Assembly: GCF_024298905.1 (NCBI RefSeq)
Contig: NZ_CP101154.1
Coordinates: 1,860,001-1,924,000, forward strand
Origin: Natronomonas marina
Lineage (GTDB): Archaea; Halobacteriota; Halobacteria; Halobacteriales; Haloarculaceae
Direction: 5' to 3'
DNA length: 64,000 nt
Below, piece after piece: positions 9,325 through 18,138 of the stretch. Position 1 is the first letter of the stretch. Each line of letters starts with the position of its first letter. The position numbers and the translations under genes were made by a program. The notes beneath the pieces were generated by a model, which had not been told where the DNA came from, made no database searches, and saw nothing but the letters and a program-made list of their open reading frames with translations.

Positions 9325-9954
9325 CTACTCGACGGCGGCCATCGAGTAGTAGAACCGCTGCAGCGCGGTCAGGTGGCCGACGACGGCGAGGAAGACGAGC
9401 AGCCAGCCGACGAGCGACAGGCCGGCCAGCGGCTCCCGGTAGACAGCGGCGACGGCGGTGACGCCGCCGATGGCGGCCAGGCGGTCGGCCCGGCCGACGA
9501 CGCCGCCGTAGACGCGGTCCAGCCCGACCGCCTGCGCCTGCGTCCCGAGGTAGGAGGTCATCAGGACGCCCGTGACGGCCAGGAACCCGAGCAGGTAGCG
9601 GCCCGTGCCGGCGGCCAGGCCGGCCACGACCACGATGTCGGCGTAGCGGTCGATGACGTGGTCGAGCAGGTCGCCTGCCTTCGAGTCGGTGCCCTGCCGG
9701 CGGGCGAGGGCGCCGTCCAGCAGGTCCATCCAGCCGTTCAGGAAGACGAAGACGGCGCCGACGAGGTACATGAGCGGGTCGGGGCCGAACCCGGCGACGG
9801 CCTGCCCCGCGAGCGCGTAGGCGGCGCCGGCGGCGACGGCGAACCCGAACGCGAGGACGCTGACGCCGTCCGGCGAGAGACCGACCCGGTCGGCGGCGGT
9901 CACGAACGGGTCCAGCGCGCGCTCGGCGACCGGGCGGAGTCTGTCCAGCGTCAT
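9325..9954 (-). CDS. CDP-alcohol phosphatidyltransferase family membrane enzyme
   Basis: A 209-residue integral membrane enzyme. It carries the CDP-alcohol phosphotransferase signature DG-x2-AR-x8-G-x3-D-x3-D (DGALARRQGTDSKAGDLLD plus HVID), which binds Mg2+ and the CDP-activated lipid. It is therefore a phospholipid head-group synthase, such as an archaetidylinositol-phosphate or archaetidylglycerol-phosphate synthase; the alcohol acceptor cannot be fixed. Its ATG overlaps the TGA of the adenylate-kinase-like gene (ATGA type), so the two are translationally coupled in an operon with hisC. Confidence 0.88.
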   Translation of the reverse strand: MTLDRLRPVAERALDPFVTAADRVGLSPDGVSVLAFGFAVAAGAAYALAGQAVAGFGPDPLMYLVGAVFVFLNGWMDLLDGALARRQGTDSKAGDLLDHVIDRYADIVVVAGLAAGTGRYLLGFLAVTGVLMTSYLGTQAQAVGLDRVYGGVVGRADRLAAIGGVTAVAAVYREPLAGLSLVGWLLVFLAVVGHLTALQRFYYSMAAVE

Positions 9955-10457
9955 AGGTGGTCGGTGAAATCCACCTCCCCGGCCGACGGCTCGCGGCGCC
10001 CGGCAATCGCGGCCTCCAGGTCGGCGGCGACCGCCTCGGGCGAGCGGTCCGTCGTGTCTATCTCGTAGACCGAATCGAGACCGTGGGCGTCGACCGCCTC
10101 CGAGAGGACGACGTCCAGCGCCTCGGCCTCGGCGTTCTCCGTGGCCTTGGCCTCGCTCTCGCCGCGGTCGAGCAGTCGCTCGCGCAGTTCGGCCGGGCGA
10201 CACCGCAACACCACCACCCGGTCGACGGCGAGGTGATGGGCCAGGTGCGACTCGACGAGGACGTCCTCGCGGTCGGCGAGGCGTGTCTCGACCGCCTCCA
10301 GGTCGGCGACCAGACTGTCCCGCTCGTCGTCCTCGCCGGTCGCCAGACCCTCCTCCCGGATCAGTTCGTTGAGGTGGACGACGTCGAGGTCGGTGTCGGC
10401 CCGGTCGGTGGCCGTCGTCTTCCCCGTCCCCGGGGTGCCGGTGACGGCGACCCTCAT
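9951..10457 (-). CDS. Adenylate-kinase-like (Fap7-type) NTPase
   Basis: A 168-residue P-loop protein beginning MRVAVTGTPGTGKTTATD (Walker A GTPGTGKT). The length, the short LID and LRCRPAELRERLLDRGE place it with the archaeal putative adenylate kinases related to Fap7/hCINAP. Members have adenylate kinase activity and, in eukaryotes and archaea, a link to 40S/30S subunit maturation through uS11. The start codon overlaps the stop of hisC and its stop overlaps the next start, giving a tight three-gene operon. Confidence 0.88.
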   Translation of the reverse strand: MRVAVTGTPGTGKTTATDRADTDLDVVHLNELIREEGLATGEDDERDSLVADLEAVETRLADREDVLVESHLAHHLAVDRVVVLRCRPAELRERLLDRGESEAKATENAEAEALDVVLSEAVDAHGLDSVYEIDTTDRSPEAVAADLEAAIAGRREPSAGEVDFTDHL

Positions 10458-11521
10458 GCGACGTCGTTCAACACCTCCACGGCGCGTCGGGTCCCCTCGC
10501 GGGTCCCGCAGGTGACCCGGACGCACTCCGGCAGGCCGAAGGAGGTGGTGTCCCGGACGATGACGCCCTCGCGCTTTGCGGCCTCGGCGACCGCGGTGCC
10601 GTCCCCGACCTCGCAGAGGACGAAGTTGCCGGCGCTGTCGTAGGTCGGACAGGCCAGGTGCTCGTCCATGTACTCCCGAGCCCAGCGTGCGGTCTCGACG
10701 GTCCTCTCGACGTGGTGCTCGTCGTCGAGGGCCGCGAGGCCGGCCCGACAGGAGATCTCGGAGGCCGCGAACGGCGTGTTCACCCGGGCGTAGGCGTCGG
10801 CCCACGCCTCCGGGACGATGGCGTAGCCCAGGCGGACCCCGGCGAGGCCGTAGGCCTTCGAGAACGTCCGCAGGACCGCCACATCGTCGCGCTCCTCTAC
10901 GAGGCCGGTCGCGGAGGGCCGGTCGGAGAACTCGCCGTAGGCCTCGTCGACCACGACGAGAGTCTCCTCGTCGGTCTCCTCGGCAATCGTCTCGACGGTC
11001 GACAGCGTCACCTCGCTGCCGGTGGGGTTGTGGGGACTCGTCAGGTAGACGATGCGCTCGCCGTCGTAGTGGGGAAGCACCGTCTCGGGCGTCTGGGCGA
11101 ACTCGTCGGCCTTCTCGAGGGGGTAGGACTCGACGACGCCGTGGTGGTAGCGGGCGCTCATCGCGTAGTAGGCGAACCCGGGGGCGGGGACCAGGACTGC
11201 CTCGCCCGGCAGCAGCATCGCGCGAGCGAGGTAGTCGAGGGCGCCGTCGCCGCCGTTGGCGAGCCATATCTGGGACGGCACGACCGCCCACTCGTCGGCC
11301 AGCCGTTCCCGGAGGTCGGTCGCCGCCGACTTGGGGTAGGTGTGGGCCGCCGCCGCCGTCTCGCGTATCGCCTCGACGGCCGCCGGGGCCGGGCCGAACG
11401 GGTTCTCGTTGGAGGAGAGTTTCACGAGTTCCCCGGGGTCGAGCCCCAGTTCGCGGGCGACCTCCTCGACGCCGCGGCCGGCCTCGTAGGCGACGTGCGC
11501 CGACAGGTCCCGTGGTTGCAT
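10454..11521 (-). CDS. hisC: Histidinol-phosphate aminotransferase
   Basis: A 355-residue fold-type I PLP aminotransferase. LSSNENPFGP near residue 37 is the hallmark of HisC. The PLP lysine lies in RTFSKAYGLAG and the phosphate-binding Arg in VRLGY. It converts imidazole-acetol phosphate plus glutamate to histidinol phosphate. The start at 11521 gives MQPRDLSAHVAYEAGRG, a usual haloarchaeal N-terminus, with a CTTATG-type box about 27 nt upstream. First gene of the operon with the adenylate-kinase-like and CDP-alcohol genes; no other his gene is nearby. Confidence 0.92.
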   Translation of the reverse strand: MQPRDLSAHVAYEAGRGVEEVARELGLDPGELVKLSSNENPFGPAPAAVEAIRETAAAAHTYPKSAATDLRERLADEWAVVPSQIWLANGGDGALDYLARAMLLPGEAVLVPAPGFAYYAMSARYHHGVVESYPLEKADEFAQTPETVLPHYDGERIVYLTSPHNPTGSEVTLSTVETIAEETDEETLVVVDEAYGEFSDRPSATGLVEERDDVAVLRTFSKAYGLAGVRLGYAIVPEAWADAYARVNTPFAASEISCRAGLAALDDEHHVERTVETARWAREYMDEHLACPTYDSAGNFVLCEVGDGTAVAEAAKREGVIVRDTTSFGLPECVRVTCGTREGTRRAVEVLNDVA

Positions 11522-11613
11522 ACGCGACTCTCTGGGCACGGCGGCATAAGTAGGCGTCCATCTCCTGCGAGACGCGGTAACGCTTTTCACCGATTCGGCC
11601 CTCGGTGGACGGG

Positions 11614-13122
11614 ATGACGGAGTCACCCGGCCCGACCGACGAGGGACCGACCGTTCGCGTGGCAGTCGGTGGCCCAGACGCGGAAATCGACGGTCCCGAC
11701 CACGGCGGCACGCTCCTCGAAACCGCACGCCAGCGGTCTGACCGGACGGAAGTCGTCGAGACGGGACTGACGGGCGCCGCCGGCGGGCCGCACGTCTTCG
11801 TGTCGGTCGGCGGCCGAACGGCACTGCACGGCGCCGTCACCGACGCGACAGTAACACGCATCGTCGACGCCTGCGAGCGCGGCGACCTGCCGGAGGGAGG
11901 CGTCGTAGCGACCGCAGAGGACGGCGAAGTTCCGTGGCCGTCGGCGGGACCGCTGTCGGCCGGGTGCCGCCGCGTTCTCGACGGCTTCGGGTGGCACCCG
12001 CCGGACGCCGTGGCCGACCCCGTCGCCCCGCGGGTCCGGGAGGACCCCGAGGCGGCGCTTGCGACCGCCCGCAAGGTCGGGTTCCGGGGGCGTGGGCGGG
12101 CCGACGTCACCGCCGACGAGGCCGTCGCGGACGCCTGGGAACGCGCCCGGAGTGCGGACGGCGAGGCGGTCGTCGTCGTCCACGCCAACGACGCCGACCC
12201 CGCCGCCCGCGCCGACCGGCTCTGCTGTGCGGCCGCTCCCGGACGGGTCGCGGACGCCGCCGACGCCGTCGCCGAGATCGTCGGCGCCGAGGACGTGGTC
12301 GCCTTCGCGCCGGCGTCGGACGGGACGCTCCGGGACCGACTCGCGGCGGTCGACGGCTGGGAGATCGCGACCGCCGAGGGGTCGTTCCGCGTCGGCGAGC
12401 CGACGATGGCGCTGGAGGCGCTGGAGGGCGCCGACCGGGTCGAGGCTCGCCGGCGTCCCCCCGGTCCAGAGGAGTGGGGACTGTACGGCCGCCCGACGCT
12501 GGTGCACACGCCACGGACGCTGCTGGGGCTGGCGGAGTTGTGGCGCGACCCCGGCGCCTTCGACGCCGGCGCGGTCGACCCCGGGACCCGCCTGGTCTCC
12601 GTCGGCGGCGACGTGCCGGAACCGGCCGTCGTCGAGGTACCGACCGACGCCTCGCTGTCGGTCGCGCTCGGCGCCGTCAAGACGCCCGAATCCCCCCGGT
12701 TCGTCGTCGGCGGACGGTTCGGCGGGCTGACCCGCTCGCTCGACGTGCCCGCGAGCGGACCGGCGCTCGCCGCCGCCGGTCTCGGCACCGAGGGCGTCCT
12801 CGAGGCCCTCGACTCGGAGCGGTGTGTCGTCGCGGCGGTCGGCGAGCGGGCCGCGTTCGCCCGCGAGGAGAACTGCGGCCGGTGCGTCCCGTGTCGGGAG
12901 GGGTCGAAACAGCTCCACGAGGCGCTGCGGGCGGTCTACGACGGGTCGTTCGAGGCCGACGAAATCCGGGAGTTGAGCCGCGTGATGGCGACCACGAGCC
13001 TCTGTGACTTCGGCGAGACGGCCGCGCGCCCGGTCCGGACCGCGCTCGCGGAGTTCGAAAGCGAGTTCCGCGCCCACGCGGAGGGGCGCTGTCCCGCGGG
13101 TGCCTGCGAGGGGCTGACATGA
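11614..13122 (+). CDS. NuoF-like (51 kDa) subunit of the formate dehydrogenase, degenerate FMN/NADH site
   Basis: A 502-residue protein paired with fdhF. The C-terminal Fe-S region is intact: ENCGRCVPCREG and a distal SLCDFG give the C-x2-C-x2-C...C ligands of the N3-type [4Fe-4S] cluster. The central part is recognisable by position, but its signature loops are changed: the Gly-rich FMN motif (GRGGAGFPTG in NuoF) reads GRGRADVTADEA, and the DEGDPGAF loop reads HANDADPAARAD. This subunit may relay electrons without binding FMN or NADH. The ATG at 11614 is preferred over the GTG at 11605 because a T-rich box lies about 27 nt upstream. Its end overlaps fdhF by four bases. Confidence 0.82.
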   Translation: MTESPGPTDEGPTVRVAVGGPDAEIDGPDHGGTLLETARQRSDRTEVVETGLTGAAGGPHVFVSVGGRTALHGAVTDATVTRIVDACERGDLPEGGVVATAEDGEVPWPSAGPLSAGCRRVLDGFGWHPPDAVADPVAPRVREDPEAALATARKVGFRGRGRADVTADEAVADAWERARSADGEAVVVVHANDADPAARADRLCCAAAPGRVADAADAVAEIVGAEDVVAFAPASDGTLRDRLAAVDGWEIATAEGSFRVGEPTMALEALEGADRVEARRRPPGPEEWGLYGRPTLVHTPRTLLGLAELWRDPGAFDAGAVDPGTRLVSVGGDVPEPAVVEVPTDASLSVALGAVKTPESPRFVVGGRFGGLTRSLDVPASGPALAAAGLGTEGVLEALDSERCVVAAVGERAAFAREENCGRCVPCREGSKQLHEALRAVYDGSFEADEIRELSRVMATTSLCDFGETAARPVRTALAEFESEFRAHAEGRCPAGACEGLT

Positions 13123-16100
13123 GCGCAGACGACAGCCCGACGCCGGGCGTGCCGGACCTCGACGTCGAGGACCCGCGGCCGTCAACGCCGCTGACGGAGG
13201 ACTTCCGGACCGGGACGGCCAACGACCCCCCTCGCTTCGACGGGGACGAAGCAGCCACCCTCACCGTTGACGGCGAGACGATTGCGGTCCCGCCCGGTGG
13301 GACGCTACTGGACGCCGTCGAGGCCGCGGGCCAGGAGGTGCCGGCGCTGTGTCACTACGACCGCGAGACCGAGGCCGGCGAGGAGATAGGTCCCCGCTCG
13401 ACCTGCCGGACCTGCACGGTCGAAGCCGACGGCGAACTCGTCGCCGCCTGCTCGACGCCGGCCGTTGACGGTGCCGTCGTCCGGACCGACGCCCCCGACG
13501 CCGAGACCGCCCGGAGCGTCAACCTCGACTTGGTCCTGTCGAACCACAACCTCCGGTGTACGGCCTGCGGGAAGAACGGCCGCTGTGAACTGCAGGACGC
13601 CGCAATCGAGGCGGGCGTCACCCACCCCCGGTACGGCGTCTTCGACGACCGCGGGGCGTACGAACCGCTCGACGCCACCTCGCCCATCAACGTCGACCGC
13701 AACAAGTGCATCCTCTGTAACCGCTGCGTCGAGGCCTGCAACGACGTCCAGGTCGAGGGCGTCCTCCGCGTCGAGGGGAGCGGCGAGGACACCCGCATCG
13801 GTTTCCAGACGGACGCCGAGACGATGGCCGACTCTACCTGCGTGACCTGCGGCCACTGCGCGACGGTGTGTCCGACGGGCAGCCTCGTCGAGGAGGGACT
13901 GGTCGACGCCACCACGATGCCGCTGCCGGGATTCAGCCAGCGCAACTCGGTCGGGTCGGTTCTCGAACGCGAGTCGACGGGGGCCGCGACCGGCGAGGAC
14001 GCCGACCCCGGCGTGTCGGGATTCATGCGGCGGGCGAAGCGGCGGGCCGCCGACGGCGCGAAAGACGCCGGCAGCCGTGCGCTGCGGGCCGGCGAACACC
14101 TCGCGGAGGACGTCGCCGCGGAGGTGCTCTCGGAGGGCATCCTCTTCGGGGTCGCAACGCGGGTGGCCGACGCCCGCAAGCGGCGCATCGAGACGACCGA
14201 GACCACCTGCGGCTACTGCGCCGTCGGCTGTCGGTTCGACGTCCACTCGCGGGGCGAGGAGATCCTGGGCGTCCGGGCGACCGACCCCGACGCAGCGCCC
14301 GCGAACGACTTCTCGACCTGCGTGAAGGGGAAGTTCGGCTACGGCTTCGTCGAGCGCGACGACCGCCTGGAGACGCCACTCGTCCGGGAGGACGGCGAGT
14401 TGCGCGAGGCGACCTGGGAGGAGGCCCTCGACCGGGTGGCCGCCGAGTTGGGACGCCTCCGGCGGACGGGCGGCGCCGACTCGGTCGCGGCCTTCGCGTC
14501 CTCGAAGTGCACGAACGAGGACGACTACCTGCTCCAGAAGTTCGCCCGGACCGTGCTGGAGACGCCGAACGTCGACAACTGCGCGCGACTGTGTCACTCC
14601 TCGACGGTGGCGGCACTGCTGCAGACGGTCGGCTACGGCGCGATGTCGAACAGCATCGAGGACGTGGCGAACGCCGACGCCTACCTGCTGTCGGGGACGA
14701 ACACCACCGAGTCCCACCCGGTGCTGGCGACGAAGATCAAGCGCAACGTCCGGGACGGCGCCGACCTCGTCGTCGTCGACCCCCGGAAGGTCGGAATCGC
14801 GGAGCACGCCGACCAGTACCTCCGCTCGACGCCGGGCTACGACGTCGCCTGGCTCAACGGGATGGCCCGTCATATCGTCGAGAACGGGCTCCACGACGAG
14901 ACCTTCGTCGACGAGCACGTCCACCACTTCGACGTACTCTGCGAGAAGGTCGAGCCGTTCACGCCCGCCGAGGTCGAGCGACTGACCGGCATCGAACCCG
15001 CCGAACTGAAGCGGGCCGCAGAAACCGTCGCGTCGGCGGAGTCCGTCGTCTTCGGCTGGGCGATGGGGCTGACACAGCACAGCCACGGCACGAACAACGT
15101 CCTGGCGATGGCGAACCTCGCGCTGCTGACGGGCAACGTCGGGAAGCCGAACGCGGGGCTGTCGCCGTTCCGCGGGCACAACAACGTCCAGGGCGGGGGC
15201 GGCGACATGGGGACGCTGCCGAACAAACTGCCGGGCTACGGCGACGTGACCGACCCGGCGGTCGTCGACCGCTACGAGGCCGAGTGGGGCGTCCGGCCGC
15301 CCGAGGAGGTGGGCCTGAAGGTGACGGAGGTGTTCGAGGCCATTCACGACGGCGACCTCGACGGGCTGTTCGTGATGGGCGAGAACCCGGCGCTGTCGGA
15401 GCCGGACGTCGACCACGCCGAGGAAGCCCTCGAGGAACTGGAGTTCCTCGCCGTCGTCGACATCTTCGAGACGGAGACGACGGCCCACGCCGACGTGGTC
15501 CTGCCGGCGGCCTCCTTCGCCGAGAAGCGCGGCACCTTCACCAACACCGAGCGCCGCGTCCAGTTGGTCGACAGAATCCGCGACCCGCCGGGCGAGGCCC
15601 GCCCGGACTGGCGGGTCGTCCAGGCGCTCGCAAACCGGATGGGCGCCGACTGGGACTACGCCGACCCCGCCGAAATCATGGAGGAAATCGCCCGCGTCGC
15701 ACCCATCTACGGCGGCATCAGCCACGACCGCCTGAAACGGGAGGGCGGCCTCCAGTGGCCCTGCACCGACGCCGACGACCCCGGGACCCGGTTCCTCTAC
15801 GAGGATGGCTTCAACTTCGATGACGGACGCGCCCGGTTCGTCCCCGCGGACATGGGTCAGCCGGGCGAGTTGCCCGACGAGGAGTACCCGCTGACGCTGA
15901 CGACCGGTCGGGTGCTGTATCACTTCCACACCGGGACGCTCACCCGCCGCGTCGACGCCCTGACCGACCACGTCGGCGAGAGCTTCGTCGAAATCCACCC
16001 CGAGACGGCCGTCGACCTCGGCATCGCCGACGGCGACACCGTCAGCGTCGCCTCCCGGCGCGGCGAGATAACGGTCCGGGCGTGGGTCACAGACCGCCCG

Positions 16101-16268
16101 GGCGAGGGCGTCGTGTTCGTGCCGATGCACTTCGCGGAGGGGGCCGCGAACGAACTCACCGGCGAGCACTACGACCCGACCAGCGGCATCCCGGAGTACA
16201 AGGTGGCGAGCGTCCGGGTCCGGCCGGTCGACGGTGAGACGCCGGCGACGGTGGCGACCGATGACTGA
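13119..16268 (+). CDS. fdhF: Formate dehydrogenase alpha subunit with NuoG-like Fe-S domains
   Basis: A 1049-residue molybdopterin oxidoreductase. In order: a [2Fe-2S] plant-type domain (CHYDRETE... STCRTCTVE... AACST); a NuoG-type Cys/His domain (LRCTACGKNGRCELQD); a ferredoxin pair (CILCNRCVEACNDV and CVTCGHCATVCPTG); then the bis-MGD domain with its own [4Fe-4S] motif (TCGYCAVGCRF). The Mo ligand is Cys (CARLCHSSTV), not selenocysteine. RGHNNVQGGGDMG fits the formate dehydrogenase active site. The C-terminal MoCo-binding domain is complete. It oxidises formate or reduces CO2; the true electron partner is unclear given the altered partner subunit. It is cytoplasmic, as no Tat signal is seen. 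Confidence 0.92.
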   Translation: MSADDSPTPGVPDLDVEDPRPSTPLTEDFRTGTANDPPRFDGDEAATLTVDGETIAVPPGGTLLDAVEAAGQEVPALCHYDRETEAGEEIGPRSTCRTCTVEADGELVAACSTPAVDGAVVRTDAPDAETARSVNLDLVLSNHNLRCTACGKNGRCELQDAAIEAGVTHPRYGVFDDRGAYEPLDATSPINVDRNKCILCNRCVEACNDVQVEGVLRVEGSGEDTRIGFQTDAETMADSTCVTCGHCATVCPTGSLVEEGLVDATTMPLPGFSQRNSVGSVLERESTGAATGEDADPGVSGFMRRAKRRAADGAKDAGSRALRAGEHLAEDVAAEVLSEGILFGVATRVADARKRRIETTETTCGYCAVGCRFDVHSRGEEILGVRATDPDAAPANDFSTCVKGKFGYGFVERDDRLETPLVREDGELREATWEEALDRVAAELGRLRRTGGADSVAAFASSKCTNEDDYLLQKFARTVLETPNVDNCARLCHSSTVAALLQTVGYGAMSNSIEDVANADAYLLSGTNTTESHPVLATKIKRNVRDGADLVVVDPRKVGIAEHADQYLRSTPGYDVAWLNGMARHIVENGLHDETFVDEHVHHFDVLCEKVEPFTPAEVERLTGIEPAELKRAAETVASAESVVFGWAMGLTQHSHGTNNVLAMANLALLTGNVGKPNAGLSPFRGHNNVQGGGGDMGTLPNKLPGYGDVTDPAVVDRYEAEWGVRPPEEVGLKVTEVFEAIHDGDLDGLFVMGENPALSEPDVDHAEEALEELEFLAVVDIFETETTAHADVVLPAASFAEKRGTFTNTERRVQLVDRIRDPPGEARPDWRVVQALANRMGADWDYADPAEIMEEIARVAPIYGGISHDRLKREGGLQWPCTDADDPGTRFLYEDGFNFDDGRARFVPADMGQPGELPDEEYPLTLTTGRVLYHFHTGTLTRRVDALTDHVGESFVEIHPETAVDLGIADGDTVSVASRRGEITVRAWVTDRPGEGVVFVPMHFAEGAANELTGEHYDPTSGIPEYKVASVRVRPVDGETPATVATDD

Positions 16269-16869
16269 TCGGGCCGGCGTCGTCGTCGCGGGCGGCCGCT
16301 CGACGCGGATGGGCGACCGGGAGAAGGCGGTCCTCAAGGTGGGCGGCCGCCCGCTCGTCGCCCGCGTCGCCGACGCGCTGGCCGCCGTCGCCGACGAACT
16401 GGTCGTCAACTGCCGGGCCGACCAGCGCGAGGCGATAGCTGCGGTCCTGGCGGACCGCGACCCTGCCTTCGCCATCGACGCCGACCCGGACCGCGGCCCC
16501 GTCGCCGGCGTCGAAACGGGACTCCGGGCGACCGACGCCGACTACGCCGCCGTCGTCGCCTGCGACATGCCGTTCCTCGATCCGGGCCTGCTGAGATACC
16601 TCTTCGAGCGGGCGGCCGGGCACGAGGCGGCCGTCCCGAAGCCAGCCGAGTGGTTCGAACCGCTGCACGCGGTCTACCGGCCGGAGCAGATGGCAGCGGC
16701 CTGCGAGAACGCGCTCGCCGAGGGGGAGCCCCGCCTCGTCGAGCCGGTGTTCTCGCTGGACTTCGAGGTCGTCGAGCGGGCGGACCTGCTTGCTCACGGC
16801 ACGCTGGCCAGTTTCGAGAGCGTCGACACGCCGGCGGACCTGCGGGACGCGGCCGACCGGCTGGAGTAG
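16261..16869 (+). CDS. mobA: Molybdenum cofactor guanylyltransferase
   Basis: A 202-residue nucleotidyltransferase. VVVAGGRSTRMGDREKAVL is the GTP-binding signature and ACDMPFLDP is the Mg2+-binding Asp motif of MobA. It attaches GMP to Mo-molybdopterin to make the MGD cofactor used by FdhF. The start at 16261 overlaps the fdhF stop by eight bases, so the two are co-translated. This is strong context for a dedicated cofactor supply to the formate dehydrogenase. Confidence 0.9.
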   Translation: MTDRAGVVVAGGRSTRMGDREKAVLKVGGRPLVARVADALAAVADELVVNCRADQREAIAAVLADRDPAFAIDADPDRGPVAGVETGLRATDADYAAVVACDMPFLDPGLLRYLFERAAGHEAAVPKPAEWFEPLHAVYRPEQMAAACENALAEGEPRLVEPVFSLDFEVVERADLLAHGTLASFESVDTPADLRDAADRLE

Positions 16870-16925
16870 TCCCGACCCGCCGGGGCGGCCACAGACTCTT
16901 TGTGCCGGCGCGCTTCTCGGGAGTC

Positions 16926-17630
16926 ATGTCACGAACCGCGGTCGTCGCCGGCGTCGGGCCGGGGCTGGGCGCGTCGGTGGCGGAGCGCTTCGCCGAGGAG
17001 GGCTGTTCGGTCGCACTGCTGGCCCGCTCGGAGGAGTACCTGACCGACCTGGCGGCGCGACTCCGCGAGGAGACACCGGGCGAGGCGCTGGCAGTGCCGA
17101 CCGACCTCGCGGACCCGATGACCATCGATCACGCCTTCGACCGAATCGCCGAGACGTTCGGCCCCGTCGACGTGCTGGTCAACCACGCCAGCGCGGCGTC
17201 GTGGGACGGCCTGCTGGACGCCGACCCGGAGGCGTTCCGGCGGGCGCTGTCGGTCGGACCGGAGGCGGCGCTGCACTGCTCGCAGGCGGCCGTCGAGGAC
17301 ATGGTCGACGGCGACGGCGGGACCGTCATCTTCACCGGCGCGACCACATCGGTCCGGGGCCGGGAGGGCGCGGTCGGCTTCAGCGCCGCCAAGTTCGCCT
17401 GCCGCGGCATGGCCGAATCGATGGCGCGCGAACTCGGCCCCGAGGGCGTCCACGTCGCCCACGTCGTCGTCGATGGGATGATCCGGCCGCCGGAGGTCGA
17501 CCCCGAGGAAGCCGGCGAGGAGTACCTCGACCCCGACGCCATCGCCGACGCCTACTGGAGCCTCGTCGAGCAGGATCGCTCGGCGTGGACGCTCGAACTG
17601 GACCTCCGGCCGCACGTCGAGGAGTTCTGA
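16926..17630 (+). CDS. Short-chain dehydrogenase family protein with Phe in place of the catalytic Tyr
   Basis: A 234-residue Rossmann protein of the SDR family. The nucleotide motif is VVAGVGPGLGASVA and the NNAG-like motif reads VNHASAAS. At the catalytic YxxxK position the sequence is GFSAAKFA, so Tyr is replaced by Phe while Lys is kept. The VVVDGMI ending resembles a subgroup of atypical SDRs that also lack the Tyr. A classical hydride transfer with Tyr as acid is therefore unlikely. It starts 56 bases after mobA on the same strand and may be co-transcribed, with no obvious functional link. Confidence 0.82.
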   Translation: MSRTAVVAGVGPGLGASVAERFAEEGCSVALLARSEEYLTDLAARLREETPGEALAVPTDLADPMTIDHAFDRIAETFGPVDVLVNHASAASWDGLLDADPEAFRRALSVGPEAALHCSQAAVEDMVDGDGGTVIFTGATTSVRGREGAVGFSAAKFACRGMAESMARELGPEGVHVAHVVVDGMIRPPEVDPEEAGEEYLDPDAIADAYWSLVEQDRSAWTLELDLRPHVEEF

Positions 17631-17651
17631 GCACGACCCCTACCAGCAGGG

Positions 17652-17999
17652 TTACGATGGTGCAGGGGTCTCCCTTGAGAGGAGGGCAGAGATCAGCCCG
17701 CCGATCCCAGCGAGAACGAACAGACCGGCGAGAAGGTACCACTCACCGTCGAGATACTGGAGCACCCCGATAGCGATAAAACTACCAAACGTGAGCGGCC
17801 GGTAGAGCCGGTGGCTACGGACCCCCTTCACTGCTGCCGATACCAGCAACAGTGGAACGAGGATTATCCAGAGAAGAAACGAGTACGGACTCGGTTCGGT
17901 AACCAGGAACTCGAAGTACGTAGCGCCCCCGACGAGGAGAACCACGACGATAAACGCACCCGGACGGATCCGGTCACGGAGGGTAGAGATGGACGACAT
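17652..17999 (-). CDS. Small integral membrane protein, unknown
   Basis: A 115-residue protein with four predicted membrane helices (AFIVVVLLVGGATYFEFLV, FLLWIILVPLLLVSAAV, LTFGSFIAIGVLQYL, LLAGLFVLAGIGGLISALL). Local base composition is clearly lower in G+C than the neighbours, which may indicate recent acquisition. No family recognised. It converges with the SDR gene. Confidence 0.6.
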   Translation of the reverse strand: MSSISTLRDRIRPGAFIVVVLLVGGATYFEFLVTEPSPYSFLLWIILVPLLLVSAAVKGVRSHRLYRPLTFGSFIAIGVLQYLDGEWYLLAGLFVLAGIGGLISALLSRETPAPS

Positions 18000-18138
18000 G
18001 GAATACTCGGCGTTGGTCCGTCGGTGGCTTCAGCGTTCCGCTCCGGGTCGGTACTCGACACGCGACCGTATCGAGCGAACTCACCGCCCGTCGAGTCACG
18101 GTGAGGGGAAGATCGGGTGTCAGTCGGTCCAGCGTCGG

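Noticed and set aside
9951-12788. Minus-strand ORF of 945 codons
   Set aside because: Only its C-terminal part is the true adenylate-kinase-like gene starting at 10457. The rest is antisense to the NuoF-like gene and out of frame with hisC.
13119-16268. Selenocysteine in formate dehydrogenase
   Set aside because: The active-site position is a normal Cys codon (CARLCHSS), with no in-frame TGA.
13305-16475. Very long minus-strand ORF of 1056 codons
   Set aside because: It lies antisense to fdhF. High-GC haloarchaeal codon use suppresses stops in the other frames, and the translation has no domain.
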